Origin: Pseudomonas sp. Leaf48
Lineage (GTDB): Bacteria; Pseudomonadota; Gammaproteobacteria; Pseudomonadales; Pseudomonadaceae
Reading direction: 5' to 3'
NCBI RefSeq assembly: GCF_001421885.1
Contig: NZ_LMLH01000007.1
Span: 19,775-83,774, forward strand
Length of the DNA: 64,000 nucleotides
How positions within the stretch are numbered: position 1 is the stretch's first letter; every line of letters begins with the position of its first letter. Below the pieces are notes generated by a model, which saw only the letters and a program-made list of their open reading frames with translations, was not told the origin of the DNA and searched no databases. Below are positions 24,913 to 33,438 of the stretch, piece by piece. The translations under genes and the position numbers were made by a program.

Positions 24913-26127
24913 TCACAGGTAACCGTCGGAACGCAGCAGGGTTTCCAGGCAGTGCTCGCTGATGTGGTAGAACGCCTTCAACTGCTCAATCTTCACCAGC
25001 AGCTGAGCCGGGTCCACTGGCTCGGCGCGCTTGACCGCCAGGATCATCTTGTTCTTGTTGGTGTGATCGAGCGAGATGAACTCGAACACCTTGGTCTCAT
25101 AGCCGCACGCTTCGAGGAACAATGCACGCAAACTGTCAGTGACCATCTCCGCCTGCTGCCCCAGGTGCAAACCGTATTGCAGCATGGGCTTGAGCAACGC
25201 CGGGCTCTGTATCTGCAGGCGAATCTGTTTGTGGCAGCACGGTGAGCACATGATGATCGAAGCGCCGGAACGAATGCCGGTGTGAATCGCGTAATCGGTG
25301 GCAATATCGCAGGCGTGCAGGGCGATCATCACTTCCAGCTCGCTGGGTGCCACGCTGCGCACGTCGCCACACTTGAACACCAACCCTGGATGCTCAAGCC
25401 TGGCGGCGGCACCATTACAGAGAGTGACCATATCTTCACGCAGCTCGACACCGGTCACTTCACCCTCGGCTTTCAGGGTATTGCGCAGGTAGTCGTGAAT
25501 GGCGAAGGTCAGGTAACCCTTGCCTGAACCGAAGTCCGCCACGCGTACCGGTTTGTCCAGCGCCAGGGGCGACGAGGTCAGCGCATGGCTGAAGACTTCG
25601 ATGAACTTGTTGATCTGTTTCCATTTGCGCGACATGGCCGGGATCAGCTCATGCTGCTTGTTGGTCACGCCAAGGTCAGCCAGAAACGGCCGGGTCAGGT
25701 CGAGAAAGCGGTTTTTCTCGCGGTTATGTTCGGCTGACGGCACCTCACGCAATTGCTGGGGTTTGCTCTTGAATAGCGATGACTTGCCCTTTTTGCTGTA
25801 TTCGAGCTGGGCTTCATCGGTCAGCGCCAGTAAATGCGCATTTTTGAACGACGCTGGCAACAGCGCGGCAATGCTCGCCACACCTTCGGCCAGCGCCAGG
25901 TTCTTGGTAATGTCGCGGGTCTTGTAGCGGTAGACGAAAGATAGGCAGGGCTGCGCCTTGACGATCACCGGCTTGATGATGATCCGCTGCAGATCCGCTT
26001 CATCACCGACGTATTTGGCCAGCACCAGTTTAATGAAGGCCTGTTGCTCAAGGCTCGACTGCAGCAGGCCGATGAACTGGCTGTGGTGATCCGGCGCGAG
26101 GCTGGCGGGTGTGGCGATAACGGACAT
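24913..26127 (-). CDS. SAM-dependent methyltransferase (Methyltransf_32 type)
   Basis: 404 aa from the ATG at 26127; a longer start at 26154 is possible. The N-terminal about 180 residues are of unknown fold with Lys/Arg-rich patches (KSSLFKSKPQQLREV) suggesting nucleic-acid contact. The catalytic part has motif I VADFGSGKGYLTFA, then GVELREDMV, and the typical ALHACDIATDYAI and CSPCCHKQ motifs of the METTL25/GSTCD-like group. The two Cys and His in PCCHKQ suggest a structural or RNA-related role. Substrate unknown, perhaps RNA (inference). Confidence 0.83.
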   Translation of the reverse strand: MSVIATPASLAPDHHSQFIGLLQSSLEQQAFIKLVLAKYVGDEADLQRIIIKPVIVKAQPCLSFVYRYKTRDITKNLALAEGVASIAALLPASFKNAHLLALTDEAQLEYSKKGKSSLFKSKPQQLREVPSAEHNREKNRFLDLTRPFLADLGVTNKQHELIPAMSRKWKQINKFIEVFSHALTSSPLALDKPVRVADFGSGKGYLTFAIHDYLRNTLKAEGEVTGVELREDMVTLCNGAAARLEHPGLVFKCGDVRSVAPSELEVMIALHACDIATDYAIHTGIRSGASIIMCSPCCHKQIRLQIQSPALLKPMLQYGLHLGQQAEMVTDSLRALFLEACGYETKVFEFISLDHTNKNKMILAVKRAEPVDPAQLLVKIEQLKAFYHISEHCLETLLRSDGYL

Positions 26128-26259
26128 GGAGAAACGGCCTCGGGCAATGCGCATCAGGAATTGCCGGGTATTTTAGGCTGGACGGGAGTTTTGGGCACGG
26201 GGATATTTTTGGGCAGGTCCTGGCGCCTCTGGCCAAGACCTGAGAAAGGCGCTGAAACT

Positions 26260-26628
26260 TCACTGCTCTACCAGTCGAAGTTTACGATTGCTCGGCGAGT
26301 TGATCACGTATTTGACGATCAAACCGACTGGCACCGCCCAGGTAAGTCCGTTGACCGGATCCGTCACCACGGCAACGGTTTCAGAGCTCGCGGCGACGTC
26401 CAGACGCCGACGGTCATTGCTTGACTTGAGAACTCCATAGGCATGGCTGACCAGCCTTTCCGCGACATGCAGGGGTACATCGACACTCTGCAAATGCTTT
26501 ACGGCACGACAGAACAACACCTGGTCATCGAGCAGAGCGTCGCTCTCGTGACGAGCCAGAAATGTCTGAGCCATGGCCAGCATGTCCTCGTTCATCTCCA
26601 GACCTTCATCGACCTCCATCATGTTCAC
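26260..26628 (-). CDS. Hypothetical protein, last gene of the Ogr-type operon
   Basis: 122 aa. Not recognised. Residues 1-90 are predicted mainly helical and acidic (MMEVDEGLEMNEDMLAMAQTF), and residues 85-110 contain a hydrophobic stretch (LTWAVPVGLIVKYVINS) that could be a membrane segment or buried strand. Start overlaps the end of the Ogr-like gene by 4 bp (ATGA), so it is translationally coupled. Its position in a phage-derived module suggests a phage-related role, but no function can be read from it. Confidence 0.65.
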   Translation of the reverse strand: MNMMEVDEGLEMNEDMLAMAQTFLARHESDALLDDQVLFCRAVKHLQSVDVPLHVAERLVSHAYGVLKSSNDRRRLDVAASSETVAVVTDPVNGLTWAVPVGLIVKYVINSPSNRKLRLVEQ

Positions 26629-26897
26629 GACTCCTGTTGCGTATCAGTCGATGACTCGCTGACAGGCCGGGCGGCACGTCGCAAGTCTGGCCCGGCGCAG
26701 GGTAAATGCACGGCCGGGTTGGGCATTCCACTGGGAGACAGTTCATGGGTCATTTCGAACTCGGCGCGCACCGACCAGCCGCAAGGCTCCGACGTGCATT
26801 GCAAATAGGCCACCCGAAGAAAAATATGGCGACCTTCGCTGGTTCGAATACGCATCCGGCTCAGGCAGTGCGGACACACCATTTTGTAAGTGCTCAT
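26625..26897 (-). CDS. Ogr/Delta-like zinc-finger protein
   Basis: 90 aa. The arrangement CPHCLSRMRIRTSE, then YLQCTSEPCGWSVRAEFEMTHELSPSGMPNP, is the Ogr/Delta zinc finger (four Cys at CxxC and CxxxxC). In P2-like phages and P4-type satellites Ogr and Delta activate late structural promoters. Here no late genes are nearby, so it may act on a distant prophage or tailocin, or be a remnant. Start and stop overlap both neighbours by 4 bp. Confidence 0.82.
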   Translation of the reverse strand: MSTYKMVCPHCLSRMRIRTSEGRHIFLRVAYLQCTSEPCGWSVRAEFEMTHELSPSGMPNPAVHLPCAGPDLRRAARPVSESSTDTQQES

Positions 26898-27163
26898 GCC
26901 GGGTGCCTGCGGGTGATCTGGTGGTAATCGACATTATCAAACGCAATACTGCTTGACGCGTTGATCGACAGGGTCAGCCCTTGCGAATGACGCTTGCCGG
27001 ACAAGCGCAAGTGCAATGGGCAGAGAGCTGTCAGGCAAGAACCAAACTCGTAGGAAATCACCCTGCTACCATTAGGAAGTTTCAACATCGTATTCTTCTG
27101 ACTCATAGTTGATGATTGATTACTCATAAGAAAAAAAGTACTCATTACGCATACGTTAGGCAC
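26894..27163 (-). CDS. Small hypothetical protein, first gene of the Ogr-type operon
   Basis: Up to 89 aa from a GTG at 27163; ATG codons at 27145, 27127 and 27106 are equally possible, and none has a strong ribosome-binding site. The conserved-looking part (MLKLPNGSRVISYEFGSCLTALCPLHLRLSG) is beta-rich. Overlaps the Ogr-like gene by 4 bp and is divergent from the CI-type repressor gene, the position of an early regulatory gene in P2-like phages. Family not recognised. Confidence 0.6.
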   Translation of the reverse strand: MPNVCVMSTFFLMSNQSSTMSQKNTMLKLPNGSRVISYEFGSCLTALCPLHLRLSGKRHSQGLTLSINASSSIAFDNVDYHQITRRHPA

Positions 27164-27197
27164 TCAAAAAGCATATGTCAAAAGGAAGAGGCTCAAA

Positions 27198-27623
27198 TTG
27201 CGTAGCAAAAAATCACAAGCTGTCTTGGCGCGTTTAAAGCAAATTACTGGCACAAAAAGCGACGCATCTTTATCCTCTGCGCTACAGATCAGCCCACAGA
27301 CCCTCAGTAGCTGGAAAGGTCGGGATAGCACGCCATACTCATTATGCGTAGACATTGCGCAAGCGCGTGGTGTTTCTCTTGACTGGCTGCTACTCGGTGA
27401 AGGCCCTGTTTTGCGCCCTGTTGCTGCCCAGTCAGTCGAGGACAGTCAGGAAAGTGCAACTCGAGAAAACACAATTCTCGCGATGTGGCGATTGCTCGAT
27501 GAAGACGATCGCTGTGCCATTCAAAATGTTCTGGAGGAAAAACGGCGCTTGCGTGACATGGAGCGGCAACTGTCAGAAATGGCATCAATTCTGTCGACAC
27601 TTAAACAGTCGAAAGAAATATGA
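27198..27623 (+). CDS. Phage CI-type repressor (Phage_CI_repr), no peptidase domain
   Basis: 141 aa from a TTG start; the TTG is preceded by AGGAAGAGG at good spacing, which decides the start. The N-terminal half (QAVLARLKQITGTKSDASLSSALQISPQTLSSWKGRDSTPYSLC, then ARGVSLDWLLLGEGP) is the helix-turn-helix of P2-like CI repressors. The C-terminal part is a charged helix that may dimerise; no S24 self-cleavage domain, so it should not be inactivated directly by RecA. It probably binds the 34-bp divergent gap upstream. Confidence 0.85.
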   Translation: MRSKKSQAVLARLKQITGTKSDASLSSALQISPQTLSSWKGRDSTPYSLCVDIAQARGVSLDWLLLGEGPVLRPVAAQSVEDSQESATRENTILAMWRLLDEDDRCAIQNVLEEKRRLRDMERQLSEMASILSTLKQSKEI

Positions 27624-27646
27624 AGTCATATTTAAACTGAATTACG

Positions 27647-27928
27647 TTACTTCGGGGCACGCCACAGCACAGCAATGTTTCCGTCATTTCGAATAATCAG
27701 TACGCACAACAAAATGCTCACTACTGAATGCCATGGACTTACCGGCACAGATGTCAGAAGTACATCCATGCCGGCAACACAAAAAAGTCCTCCGCACAGG
27801 CTGGTCAGCAACCTGTCCCGCCAACAATGACGCAATTCGTCGCGCTGATAACAGGCCAACCTGAACGCACTCAACAAGTGAGCAATAGCGGTGATGAAGA
27901 CAAGTGCAAACGCTTGATTGCCCATCAT
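27647..27928 (-). CDS. Holin-like small membrane protein 2
   Basis: 93 aa with three hydrophobic segments (about residues 5-25, 38-60 and 65-85) and a charged middle (CYQRDELRHCWRDRL), compatible with a three-helix phage holin. It is the third gene of the LuxR-holin-holin operon and overlaps the preceding gene by 4 bp. Convergent with the repressor gene. A holin would form pores in the inner membrane; function is inferred from topology and neighbours, not from a recognised catalytic feature. Confidence 0.65.
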   Translation of the reverse strand: MMGNQAFALVFITAIAHLLSAFRLACYQRDELRHCWRDRLLTSLCGGLFCVAGMDVLLTSVPVSPWHSVVSILLCVLIIRNDGNIAVLWRAPK

Positions 27929-28281
27929 CCTCGCCCTCTCAAATGTCGAATGATGTCACCCAGGGCGGCACCGTCCATCCATTGCATCAGCTTGATGCTG
28001 ATGGGAATAACCACGAGCGCACAGAGAAATGCCGTTACCCCTGCCGTCAGGAATGGAGCCAGCGGCTGAGCGACCGGAGTGAAGAGGTAACCTACGCTCG
28101 CCGACATCAACCAGGAGCCGATACGCTGCCACGCCTTGAAATTGCTACGGGTTGTGGTTACCAACCACGCCCCGAGCGATGCACCGAACAGGACCTCGCC
28201 ATCAATCGAGGGTAGTGTCGCGATACCCAGCCCCAACAAGAGACCGCTGATACTGTTGTAGGCCGAATCAGTCAGGCTCAT
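27925..28281 (-). CDS. Holin-like small membrane protein 1
   Basis: 118 aa with three to four hydrophobic segments (about residues 10-30, 55-70, 75-100) and a short charged C-terminus (HLRGRG). Similar in style to phage_holin proteins of Pseudomonas tailocin and P2-like lysis cassettes. Overlaps the LuxR-type gene by 14 bp and the next gene by 4 bp. No endolysin or spanin gene is adjacent, which is unusual for a lysis cassette. Could also be a small toxic membrane protein. Confidence 0.65.
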   Translation of the reverse strand: MSLTDSAYNSISGLLLGLGIATLPSIDGEVLFGASLGAWLVTTTRSNFKAWQRIGSWLMSASVGYLFTPVAQPLAPFLTAGVTAFLCALVVIPISIKLMQWMDGAALGDIIRHLRGRG

Positions 28282-28564
28282 CGGTACCTCGCGATTCCGT
28301 GAGATCCACGCTTATGGCTCCCGACTCGATGGCTTTGAGCAACGCCGCGCTGCGAGACCTGACGGCGAATTTGCGACGGATATTGGAGAAATGGAAATTG
28401 ACCGTGGACTCCGAGCAATTCTGGATCCGGGCAATCTCCCAGGAAGTTTTGCCCTTGGAACACCACATCAAGGTTTGTGTCTCTTTTGCGGTCAGCTGCG
28501 CCGGCAGCGTGTCCGCATTGCCGGGGGCATCATCTGAAGCGTCGATTGTTTGATGCTTTGACAT
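28268..28564 (-). CDS. LuxR-type helix-turn-helix regulator heading the holin operon
   Basis: 98 aa. Residues about 22-85 (LTAKETQTLMWCSKGKTSWEIARIQNCSESTVNFHFSNIRRKFAVRSRSAALLKAIE) form a GerE/LuxR DNA-binding domain. There is no autoinducer-binding or receiver domain, so it is a bare DNA-binding module. It is the promoter-proximal gene of a three-gene operon with two holin-like genes; a small ATG-containing leader of about 130 bp precedes it. Likely regulates the operon (inference). Confidence 0.82.
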   Translation of the reverse strand: MSKHQTIDASDDAPGNADTLPAQLTAKETQTLMWCSKGKTSWEIARIQNCSESTVNFHFSNIRRKFAVRSRSAALLKAIESGAISVDLTESRGTDEPD

Positions 28565-28696
28565 AGGCTATCCCTCTCGTCAGAACGCCCGTAGCAGAGC
28601 GTTCGCTGTTGGAGAGAGATGTTGCAGACAAGCCCGAGCCCGGACAATCGGCGGGGGTTGTCCCGGCGAATGCTACAAAAGATTCGCTGAAATGGC

Positions 28697-29314
28697 CTAC
28701 CCAAGCACTACCAGGCGATTGGGCAACTCGTTGCGCGCGTGCGTGACCGGCACATGCACCTTGAGCAACTCGCCGCATGCCTCGATGCAGCTGACAAAGC
28801 CCTGCAATGTCTGCCCCTGGCGCACTTGCCGGGTGAACGCCGCGACGATTTCGTCCCAGTTTTTGTTGTCCAGGCGACTGGAGATGCCCTCATCCACCAG
28901 AATTTCCACATAGCGCTCGGCTTCACAGACGAAAATCAGCATGCCAGTGCTGCCTTTCGTATGGTGCAGGTTCTGCTCGAGGAATTGCCGACGCGCGAGA
29001 TTGGAAGCGCGCCAGTGACGCACCGAACGCGGGACAAGATGGGTGGTGATTTTCGGCAAGCGAAACACCAGGCACAGCACGATGAAGCTGACCCACTGCA
29101 CCAGCAGCAAGCTGTGCAGGGTCAGCCAGCCCGTCAGGTAATGCACGACACCCGGCACTACCAGCGCCAGGAGGCTGGCCCACAGCAGCGGGATGTACGC
29201 ATAGTCGTCGGCCCGGGCCGCCAGTACGGTCACCAGTTCCGCGTCGGTATCGCGCTCGACCCGGGTGATGGCCTCGGCCACTTTGCGTTGCTCGTGTTCA
29301 GTGAGTAATGCCAT
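28697..29314 (-). CDS. TPM-domain membrane protein
   Basis: 205 aa. An N-terminal TPM region (LTEHEQRKVAEAITRVERDTDAELVTVLAARADDYAYIP) is followed by two membrane segments (about 45-65 and 70-90), then the rest of the TPM/DUF477 domain with GSTGMLIFVCEAERYVEILVDEGI. It is the last gene of a LemA-TPM-TPM cluster. TPM proteins are linked to membrane-protein quality control and photosystem repair in plants; their role in bacteria is unclear. Confidence 0.87.
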   Translation of the reverse strand: MALLTEHEQRKVAEAITRVERDTDAELVTVLAARADDYAYIPLLWASLLALVVPGVVHYLTGWLTLHSLLLVQWVSFIVLCLVFRLPKITTHLVPRSVRHWRASNLARRQFLEQNLHHTKGSTGMLIFVCEAERYVEILVDEGISSRLDNKNWDEIVAAFTRQVRQGQTLQGFVSCIEACGELLKVHVPVTHARNELPNRLVVLG

Positions 29315-29347
29315 GTCTTGAAAATGCCTGTGCGCTATTGTTTTTCA

Positions 29348-30106
29348 TCACCAGCCGCCCGACGAACCACCGCCCCCGAAACTGCCCCCGCCACCACTGA
29401 AACCACCGCCTCCCCCGCCGCCGAAACCTCCACCACCAAACCCGCCGCCGGAACCACCGGAACCGCCGCGGCCGGCAGGAAGAATACCGAGCATCTGGCC
29501 AACAAAAACGGTCAGGATGAACAGCAGCAGCAAAAACACGAACAGGCCGGGATGGCGTGAAATGAAATCGTCACCTGGATCACCGCTGGACTCGTAGACA
29601 GTCGACGGCTCATCCAGGGAGTTGCCACCCAATACCACCAGCATCGCCGCCACCCCGTCGCTGATGCCTTTGCCGTATTGACCTGCCTTGAATGCCGGGG
29701 TGATGACCTGATGGATGATCACTGAACTCTGGGCATCGGTCAGGCGATCTTCCAGGCCATAACCGACCTCGATGCGCAATTTTCGCTCGTCACGGGCAAT
29801 GATCAGCAGTGCGCCGTTGTTCTTGTCCTTCTGCCCGATGCCCCAGTGCCGGCCGAGTTGATAACCGAAGTCGGCGATGTCGCTACCTTGCAGGTCCGGC
29901 ACCGTGACCACCACCAGTTGCTCACCGGTGGCCGCTTCATGGGCCTGTAACTGTTGAGTCAGCTGCTCGCGCAGCGCCGGCTCAATCATCTGGGCGTTGT
30001 CCACCACTCGCCCGGTCAGCGCCGGGAAGACCAGCTCGGCCCGGGCCGCCAGGGTAAATGCCCAGAGCAACAGCACCAGGCCTATCTTCAACGCTCGCAT
30101 TGGCAA
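29348..30106 (-). CDS. TPM-domain protein with Gly-rich C-terminus (YgcG type)
   Basis: 252 aa. Signal peptide ends near ARA, the TPM domain covers about residues 25-150 (VVDNAQMIEPALREQLTQQL, VEVGYGLEDRLTDAQ) and a membrane helix lies near residue 200. The C-terminal about 40 residues are almost entirely Gly, Ser and Phe. Usually found next to LemA, as here. Exported, membrane anchored. The Met at residue 3 (30100) is an alternative start. Confidence 0.9.
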   Translation of the reverse strand: MPMRALKIGLVLLLWAFTLAARAELVFPALTGRVVDNAQMIEPALREQLTQQLQAHEAATGEQLVVVTVPDLQGSDIADFGYQLGRHWGIGQKDKNNGALLIIARDERKLRIEVGYGLEDRLTDAQSSVIIHQVITPAFKAGQYGKGISDGVAAMLVVLGGNSLDEPSTVYESSGDPGDDFISRHPGLFVFLLLLFILTVFVGQMLGILPAGRGGSGGSGGGFGGGGFGGGGGGGFSGGGGSFGGGGSSGGW

Positions 30107-30161
30107 CCTCGTCTGTGCACTGGTTTCGCCCCCTGCGGCAGCTCCTTGGTTAGCTGTTGAT

Positions 30162-30767
30162 TCAGAATTTGACCTCAGGGGCCTTTTCCGAACCCGGGGT
30201 GGCCTCGAAGGTCTCGCGCACCGGCAGGTTGCTGTACATCACGCTGTGCCACAGGCGGCCGGGGAATGTGCGAATCTCGGTGTTGTACTTCTGCACCGCC
30301 AGGATGAAATCGCGCCGGGCAACACTGATGCGGTTTTCGGTACCTTCAAGCTGCGATTGCAGGGCGAGGAAGTTCTGGTTGGCCTTGAGGTCCGGGTAAC
30401 GCTCGGACACCACCATCAATCGACTCAAGGCGCCGCTGAGCTGATCCTGGGCCTGCTGGTACTGCTTGAGCTTTTCCGGGTTATCCAGGGTCGAGGCGTC
30501 CACCTGGATCGAAGTGGCCTTGGCCCTGGCCTCGATCACGGCAGTCAGGGTTTCCTTCTCATGGGCGGCGTAGCCCTTGACGGTTTCCACCAGGTTGGGA
30601 ATAAGGTCGGCGCGACGCTGATACTGATTCTGTACCTGACCCCAGGCGGCCTTGGCCTGCTCATCGAGCGTCGGGATGTTGTTGATGCCGCAGGCGCTCA
30701 GAAACGTGGCCAGCATCAGCAACGCAGCAACTTGCAGGCTCGACCGGTAGGACTTTCGTAGATTCAT
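30162..30767 (-). CDS. lemA: LemA family lipoprotein
   Basis: 201 aa. Lipobox LSAC at residues 23-26 indicates a lipoprotein, and the LemA core follows: IPTLDEQAKAAWGQVQNQYQRRADLIPNLVETVKGYAAHE, then SERYPDLKANQNFLALQSQLEGTENRIS. Predicted helical bundle in the periplasm. It is first of three co-directional genes, with gaps of 55 and 33 bp. Function remains uncertain; in other bacteria LemA proteins are implicated in envelope homeostasis. Confidence 0.92.
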   Translation of the reverse strand: MNLRKSYRSSLQVAALLMLATFLSACGINNIPTLDEQAKAAWGQVQNQYQRRADLIPNLVETVKGYAAHEKETLTAVIEARAKATSIQVDASTLDNPEKLKQYQQAQDQLSGALSRLMVVSERYPDLKANQNFLALQSQLEGTENRISVARRDFILAVQKYNTEIRTFPGRLWHSVMYSNLPVRETFEATPGSEKAPEVKF

Positions 30768-31015
30768 CTGAGTGACGCTCCCTTGCTTGTTTCATGGAAA
30801 AACCAACCGGCGACCCTCTCGACCGGCTCTTGGGGCATAATCGGCCGCGCCTCTGGATTGCAACGGGCCAATGGGCTAAAAAGAGGCCCTGCGTGAAAAC
30901 GCCTGCGGGTTTCGGCTGTCGTTTTTTCAAGCAGCACCCGAACAACAATAGTCGCTCCCTAAATTTTGGCTGGCCGGCGTGTGTATCGCCGTTTGAGCCC
31001 TTGAGAAAAACATTC

Positions 31016-33307
31016 ATGAAGAAGCTGTGTTTGCTGGGCCTGCTTGTCAGCCTGGCCAGTCATAACGTATTGGCCGCTACGACGCCCGCACCCCTGGAAA
31101 ACAAGGACGCCTTCGTCAGCAACCTGATGAAGCAAATGACCCTCGATGAAAAAATCGGCCAGTTGCGCCTGATCAGCATCGGCCCGGAAATGCCCCGGGA
31201 GATGATCCGCAAGGAAATCGCGGCGGGCAACATCGGCGGCACATTCAACTCGATCACCCGCCCGGAAAACCGTCCGATGCAGGACGCGGCCATGCGCAGC
31301 CGCCTGAAGATCCCGATGTTCTTCGCCTACGACGTGATCCACGGCCACCGCACCATTTTCCCGATCCCGCTGGCCCTGGCGTCGAGCTGGGACATGGACG
31401 CCATTGGCCTGTCCGGGCGCATCGCCGCCAAAGAAGCCGCGGCCGACAGCCTCGACATCACCTTCGCGCCCATGGTCGACATCTCCCGTGACCCACGTTG
31501 GGGCCGCACCTCCGAAGGCTTCGGTGAAGACACCTACCTGGTGTCGCGCATTGCCGGCGTAATGGTCAAGGCTTTCCAGGGCAGCGGCGCAAACGCAGCC
31601 GACAGCATCATGGCCAGCGTCAAGCACTTTGCCTTGTACGGCGCGGTCGAGGGCGGGCGCGACTACAACGTGGTCGACATGAGCCCGGTCAAGATGTACC
31701 AGGACTACCTGCCGCCGTACCGCGCCGCCATCGACGCCGGTGCCGGCGGTGTGATGGTCGCGTTGAACTCGGTCAATGGCGTGCCTGCCACGGCCAACAC
31801 CTGGCTGATGAACGACCTGTTGCGCAAGGATTGGGGCTTCAAGGGCCTGGCCGTCAGCGACCACGGCGCGATTTTCGAACTGATCAAGCATGGCGTCGCC
31901 GCCGATGGTCGTGAAGCGGCGAAGCTGGCGATCAAGGCCGGCATCCACATGAGCATGAACGACACCCTGTACGGCAAGGAATTGCCGGGGTTGCTCAAGG
32001 CTGGCGAGATCCAGCAGAGCGACATCGATAACGCCGTGCGTGCGGTATTGGACGCCAAGTACGACATGGGCCTGTTCAAGGACCCGTACCTGCGCATCGG
32101 CAAGGCCGAGGATGATCCGGTCGACACTTACGCCGACAGCCGCCTGCATCGCGCCGAGGCCCGGGATGTTGCACGCCGCAGCCTGGTATTGCTGAAAAAC
32201 CAGAACGAAACCCTGCCACTGAAGAAAAACGCGAAAATCGCCCTGGTCGGCCCGCTGGCCAAGGCACCGATCGACATGATGGGCAGTTGGGCCGCCGCCG
32301 GTCGTCCTGCGCAATCGGTGACCCTGTTCGACGGCATGACCAACGCCTTGGGCGACAAATCGACACTGATCTACGCCCGTGGCGCCAACATCACCAGCGA
32401 CCCGAAAATCCTCGGTTACCTGAACTTCCTCAACTTCGACGCCCCGGAAGTAGTGGATGACCCGCGTCCGGCGAACGTGCTGATCGACGAAGCGGTGAAA
32501 GCCGCCAAGGATGCCGATGTGGTGGTGGCTGCTGTCGGCGAATCCCGTGGCATGTCCCACGAGTCGTCGAGCCGCACCGACCTGAACATCCCGCAAAACC
32601 AGCGCGAGCTGATCCGCGCCCTGAAGGCCACCGGCAAACCGCTGGTACTGGTGCTGATGAACGGCCGTCCGCTGTCGATCCTCGAAGAGAAGGAACAGGC
32701 TGACGCGATCCTGGAAACCTGGTTCAGCGGCACCGAAGGCGGCAACGCCATCGCCGATGTCCTGTTCGGCGACTACAACCCGTCAGGCAAGCTGCCGATC
32801 ACCTTCCCGCGTTCGGTGGGGCAGATTCCGACCTACTACAACCACCTGAGCATTGGCCGGCCGTTCACGCCGGGCAAACCGGGCAACTACACCTCGCAGT
32901 ATTTCGATGACACCACCGGCCCGCTGTTTCCGTTCGGTTACGGCCTGAGCTACACCGACTTCAGCCTGAGCGGCATGGCCCTGTCGTCGACCACCCTGAA
33001 CAAGACCGGCAAGCTCGACGCCAGCGTCACGGTGAAAAACACCGGCAAGCGTGACGGCGAGACCGTGGTGCAACTGTACATCCAGGACGTGACCGGTTCG
33101 ATGATCCGTCCGATCAAGGAACTGAAGAACTTCCAGAAAGTGATGATCAAGGCCGGCGAACAGAAAGTCGTGCACTTCACCATCACCGAAGATGACCTGA
33201 AGTTCTACAACACCCAGCTCAAGTACGGCGCGGAGCCGGGCAAGTTCAACGTGCAGATCGGCCTGGATTCCCAGGACGTGACGCAGCAGAGCTTTGAGCT
33301 GCTGTAA
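31016..33307 (+). CDS. bglX: Periplasmic beta-glucosidase BglX (GH3)
   Basis: 763 aa from the ATG at 31016; the frame is open further upstream but a signal peptide (MKKLCLLGLLVSLASHNVLA) begins here. GH3 catalytic domain in the first 400 residues with the nucleophile Asp282 in GLAVSDHGAI, then GH3 C-terminal and fibronectin-III-like domains. BglX hydrolyses beta-glucosides such as cellobiose and laminaribiose in the periplasm. Length matches the E. coli enzyme. The 250 bp upstream contain a plausible promoter but none was scored. Confidence 0.95.
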   Translation: MKKLCLLGLLVSLASHNVLAATTPAPLENKDAFVSNLMKQMTLDEKIGQLRLISIGPEMPREMIRKEIAAGNIGGTFNSITRPENRPMQDAAMRSRLKIPMFFAYDVIHGHRTIFPIPLALASSWDMDAIGLSGRIAAKEAAADSLDITFAPMVDISRDPRWGRTSEGFGEDTYLVSRIAGVMVKAFQGSGANAADSIMASVKHFALYGAVEGGRDYNVVDMSPVKMYQDYLPPYRAAIDAGAGGVMVALNSVNGVPATANTWLMNDLLRKDWGFKGLAVSDHGAIFELIKHGVAADGREAAKLAIKAGIHMSMNDTLYGKELPGLLKAGEIQQSDIDNAVRAVLDAKYDMGLFKDPYLRIGKAEDDPVDTYADSRLHRAEARDVARRSLVLLKNQNETLPLKKNAKIALVGPLAKAPIDMMGSWAAAGRPAQSVTLFDGMTNALGDKSTLIYARGANITSDPKILGYLNFLNFDAPEVVDDPRPANVLIDEAVKAAKDADVVVAAVGESRGMSHESSSRTDLNIPQNQRELIRALKATGKPLVLVLMNGRPLSILEEKEQADAILETWFSGTEGGNAIADVLFGDYNPSGKLPITFPRSVGQIPTYYNHLSIGRPFTPGKPGNYTSQYFDDTTGPLFPFGYGLSYTDFSLSGMALSSTTLNKTGKLDASVTVKNTGKRDGETVVQLYIQDVTGSMIRPIKELKNFQKVMIKAGEQKVVHFTITEDDLKFYNTQLKYGAEPGKFNVQIGLDSQDVTQQSFELL

Positions 33308-33328
33308 TCAATCAAACGCCGCTAAAAC

Positions 33329-33418
33329 CTGTGGGAGCGGGCTTGCTCGCGAAGACGGCCTGACAGTCAACTAAGATGTTGAATGTCAGGCCGTCTTCGC
33401 GAGCAAGCCCGCTCCCAC
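33329..33418. repeat. Perfect 36-bp inverted REP pair downstream of bglX
   Basis: An arm of 36 bp at 33329-33364, beginning TGTGGGAGCGGGCTTGC, is repeated as its exact reverse complement at 33383-33418 with an 18-bp loop. It lies between the convergent bglX and cardiolipin-synthase genes and may serve as a shared terminator. Confidence 0.9.
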
Positions 33419-33438
33419 ATTGGTTTTCGGGGTACCCG

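Noticed and set aside
28268..28564. LuxR-type protein as a quorum-sensing receptor
   Set aside because: Only the DNA-binding domain is present; there is no autoinducer-binding domain and no LuxI homologue nearby.
30959..32596. Minus-strand frame of 545 codons
   Set aside because: Antisense to bglX over most of its length; the product is His/Val/Gly-rich with no recognisable domain.
33329..33418. Repeat arrays as a possible CRISPR
   Set aside because: The repeats are isolated inverted pairs, not direct repeats with regular unique spacers, and there are no cas genes in the window.
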